From: Pseudomonadota bacterium
GTDB taxonomy: Bacteria > SAR324 > XYD2-FULL-50-16 > JAHJRI01
Direction: 5' to 3'
NCBI GenBank assembly: GCA_022360105.1
Contig: JAKSDL010000016.1
Span: 1 to 15,814 of the forward strand
Length of the DNA: 15,814 nt
Shown here: positions 15,397 through 15,814 of the stretch, one piece after another
Layout of the letters: the number at the start of each line of letters is the position of its first letter
Numbering within the stretch: the stretch's first letter is position 1
Notes under the pieces: model-generated
The model's input: only the letters and a program-made list of their open reading frames with translations
Databases searched by the model: none
What the model was told of the DNA's origin: nothing
Position numbers and translations under genes: made by a program

Positions 15397-15612
15397 TTAG
15401 ATACTTTTCAAACCGGCATGTAAGTTAACAGGATATACGATTTGTAAATCTTTGGTTACCTTGTTGAATGCAATCCGGTCTTTCATTTGGGTCTCATGCC
15501 CCCTGCCCAGGCCCGATAAAGCGGCTGCAACAAGATAACCGGTCACAACTGCGGATATAAAAATAGCCAAATCAGCAAGAGATTCCACAAGTGTAATTGC
15601 CTGGGTCTCCAA
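15397..15612 (-). CDS. Doubtful small membrane ORF, possibly a remnant
   Basis: A 71-codon frame with one convincing hydrophobic segment (about 12-35, ADLAIFISAVVTGYLVAAAL) and a polar tail. It can only start at TTG (15612) because a stop lies just upstream in frame, and it has no Shine-Dalgarno. An overlapping ATG (MNKSGNPVSEF) sits in another frame just upstream, which would fit a frameshifted remnant. No family is recognised. Confidence 0.25.
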   Translation of the reverse strand: METQAITLVESLADLAIFISAVVTGYLVAAALSGLGRGHETQMKDRIAFNKVTKDLQIVYPVNLHAGLKSI

Positions 15613-15700
15613 ATTCAGAAACGGGATTCCCGGATTTATTCATTTGTAAGGAATAACCTCACAAATCTGTCCCCCGAATCGATACAAAAAAAGTTAAGTC

Positions 15701-15712
15701 GGATTGCAATCC
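15701..15712. promoter_or_regulatory. Palindromic operator candidate GGATTGCAATCC
   Basis: A perfect 12-bp palindrome that abuts the -35 hexamer starting at 15713. Flanking AAGTC (15696-15700) and GACTT (15715-15719) extend the symmetry imperfectly. The position fits a regulator of the promoter beside it. Confidence 0.5.
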
Positions 15713-15742
15713 TTGACTTGAGCAGTTAAAACCCCTTATATA
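15713..15742 (+). promoter_or_regulatory. Sigma-70-type promoter for the gene beyond the right edge
   Basis: -35 TTGACT (15713-15718), spacer 18, -10 TATATA (15737-15742), or TTATAT with spacer 17. It is followed by a leader of about 65 bases and a strong Shine-Dalgarno at the window end. Confidence 0.55.
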
Positions 15743-15753
15743 GTTATTTCGAA

Positions 15754-15808
15754 ACCTCGTTTGAGGTAGTAATTATCGAGCAACGGGACATTGTTTAAAC
15801 TAAGGAGG
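15754..15808 (+). promoter_or_regulatory. Leader hairpin and Shine-Dalgarno of the off-edge gene
   Basis: ACCTC/GAGGT (15754-15758, 15763-15767) around GTTT would form a hairpin at the 5' end of the transcript. AAGGAGGG (about 15801-15808) is a near-perfect ribosome binding site just before the last bases GTCATA, so a start codon should fall within a few bases of the edge. Confidence 0.55.
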
Positions 15809-15814
15809 GTCATA

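Overview
The window is an AT-leaning bacterial chromosome segment. It is rich in chemoreceptors, carries a sigma-54 activator and a DUF169 protein, and has long intergenic stretches with dispersed repeats. That combination resembles Desulfobacterota (Desulfobacterales-like sulfate reducers). This placement is an inference from gene families and receptor style, not from a marker gene. No rRNA, tRNA, CRISPR array, transposase or integrase was found.

Layout. (1) 1-527, minus: the N-terminal part of a membrane receptor, probably a methyl-accepting chemotaxis protein (MCP), running off the left edge, with a near-consensus sigma-70 promoter at 632-660. (2) 700-2256, minus: a sigma-54 enhancer-binding regulator. 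It is divergent from a DUF169 gene (2696-3436, plus). The shared gap holds a perfect 18-bp inverted repeat and a -24/-12-like element. (3) 3712-6327, plus: a large MCP whose sensor region contains visible tandem duplications. (4) 6540-10463: a beta-lactamase-fold serine hydrolase (minus), an exported alpha/beta esterase (plus) and an AraC-family regulator (minus), separated by repeat-rich intergenic DNA. (5) 10879-12983, minus: a translationally coupled pair made of a CPBP intramembrane protease homologue followed by an exported PDZ-S41 peptidase. (6) 13345-15177, plus: a second MCP with a helical-bundle type sensor region. (7) 15178-15814: hairpins, a doubtful small membrane ORF, and at the right edge a complete-looking 5' control region (palindrome, -35/-10, hairpin, strong Shine-Dalgarno) for a gene that starts just outside the window.

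How the genes fit together. Three receptors feed a chemotaxis-type signalling system whose CheA/CheW partners are not in the window. The middle block is dominated by hydrolases acting at the envelope: a penicillin-binding-protein/beta-lactamase-fold enzyme, an esterase, an S41 protease and a CPBP protease. Only the CPBP-S41 pair shows real operon evidence (ATGA overlap, shared promoter). The most testable new ideas are the regulator / inverted repeat / sigma-54 promoter / DUF169 module, the CPBP-S41 protease pair, the receptor with duplicated Cache modules, and a repeat family present in two intergenic regions about 2.7 kb apart.
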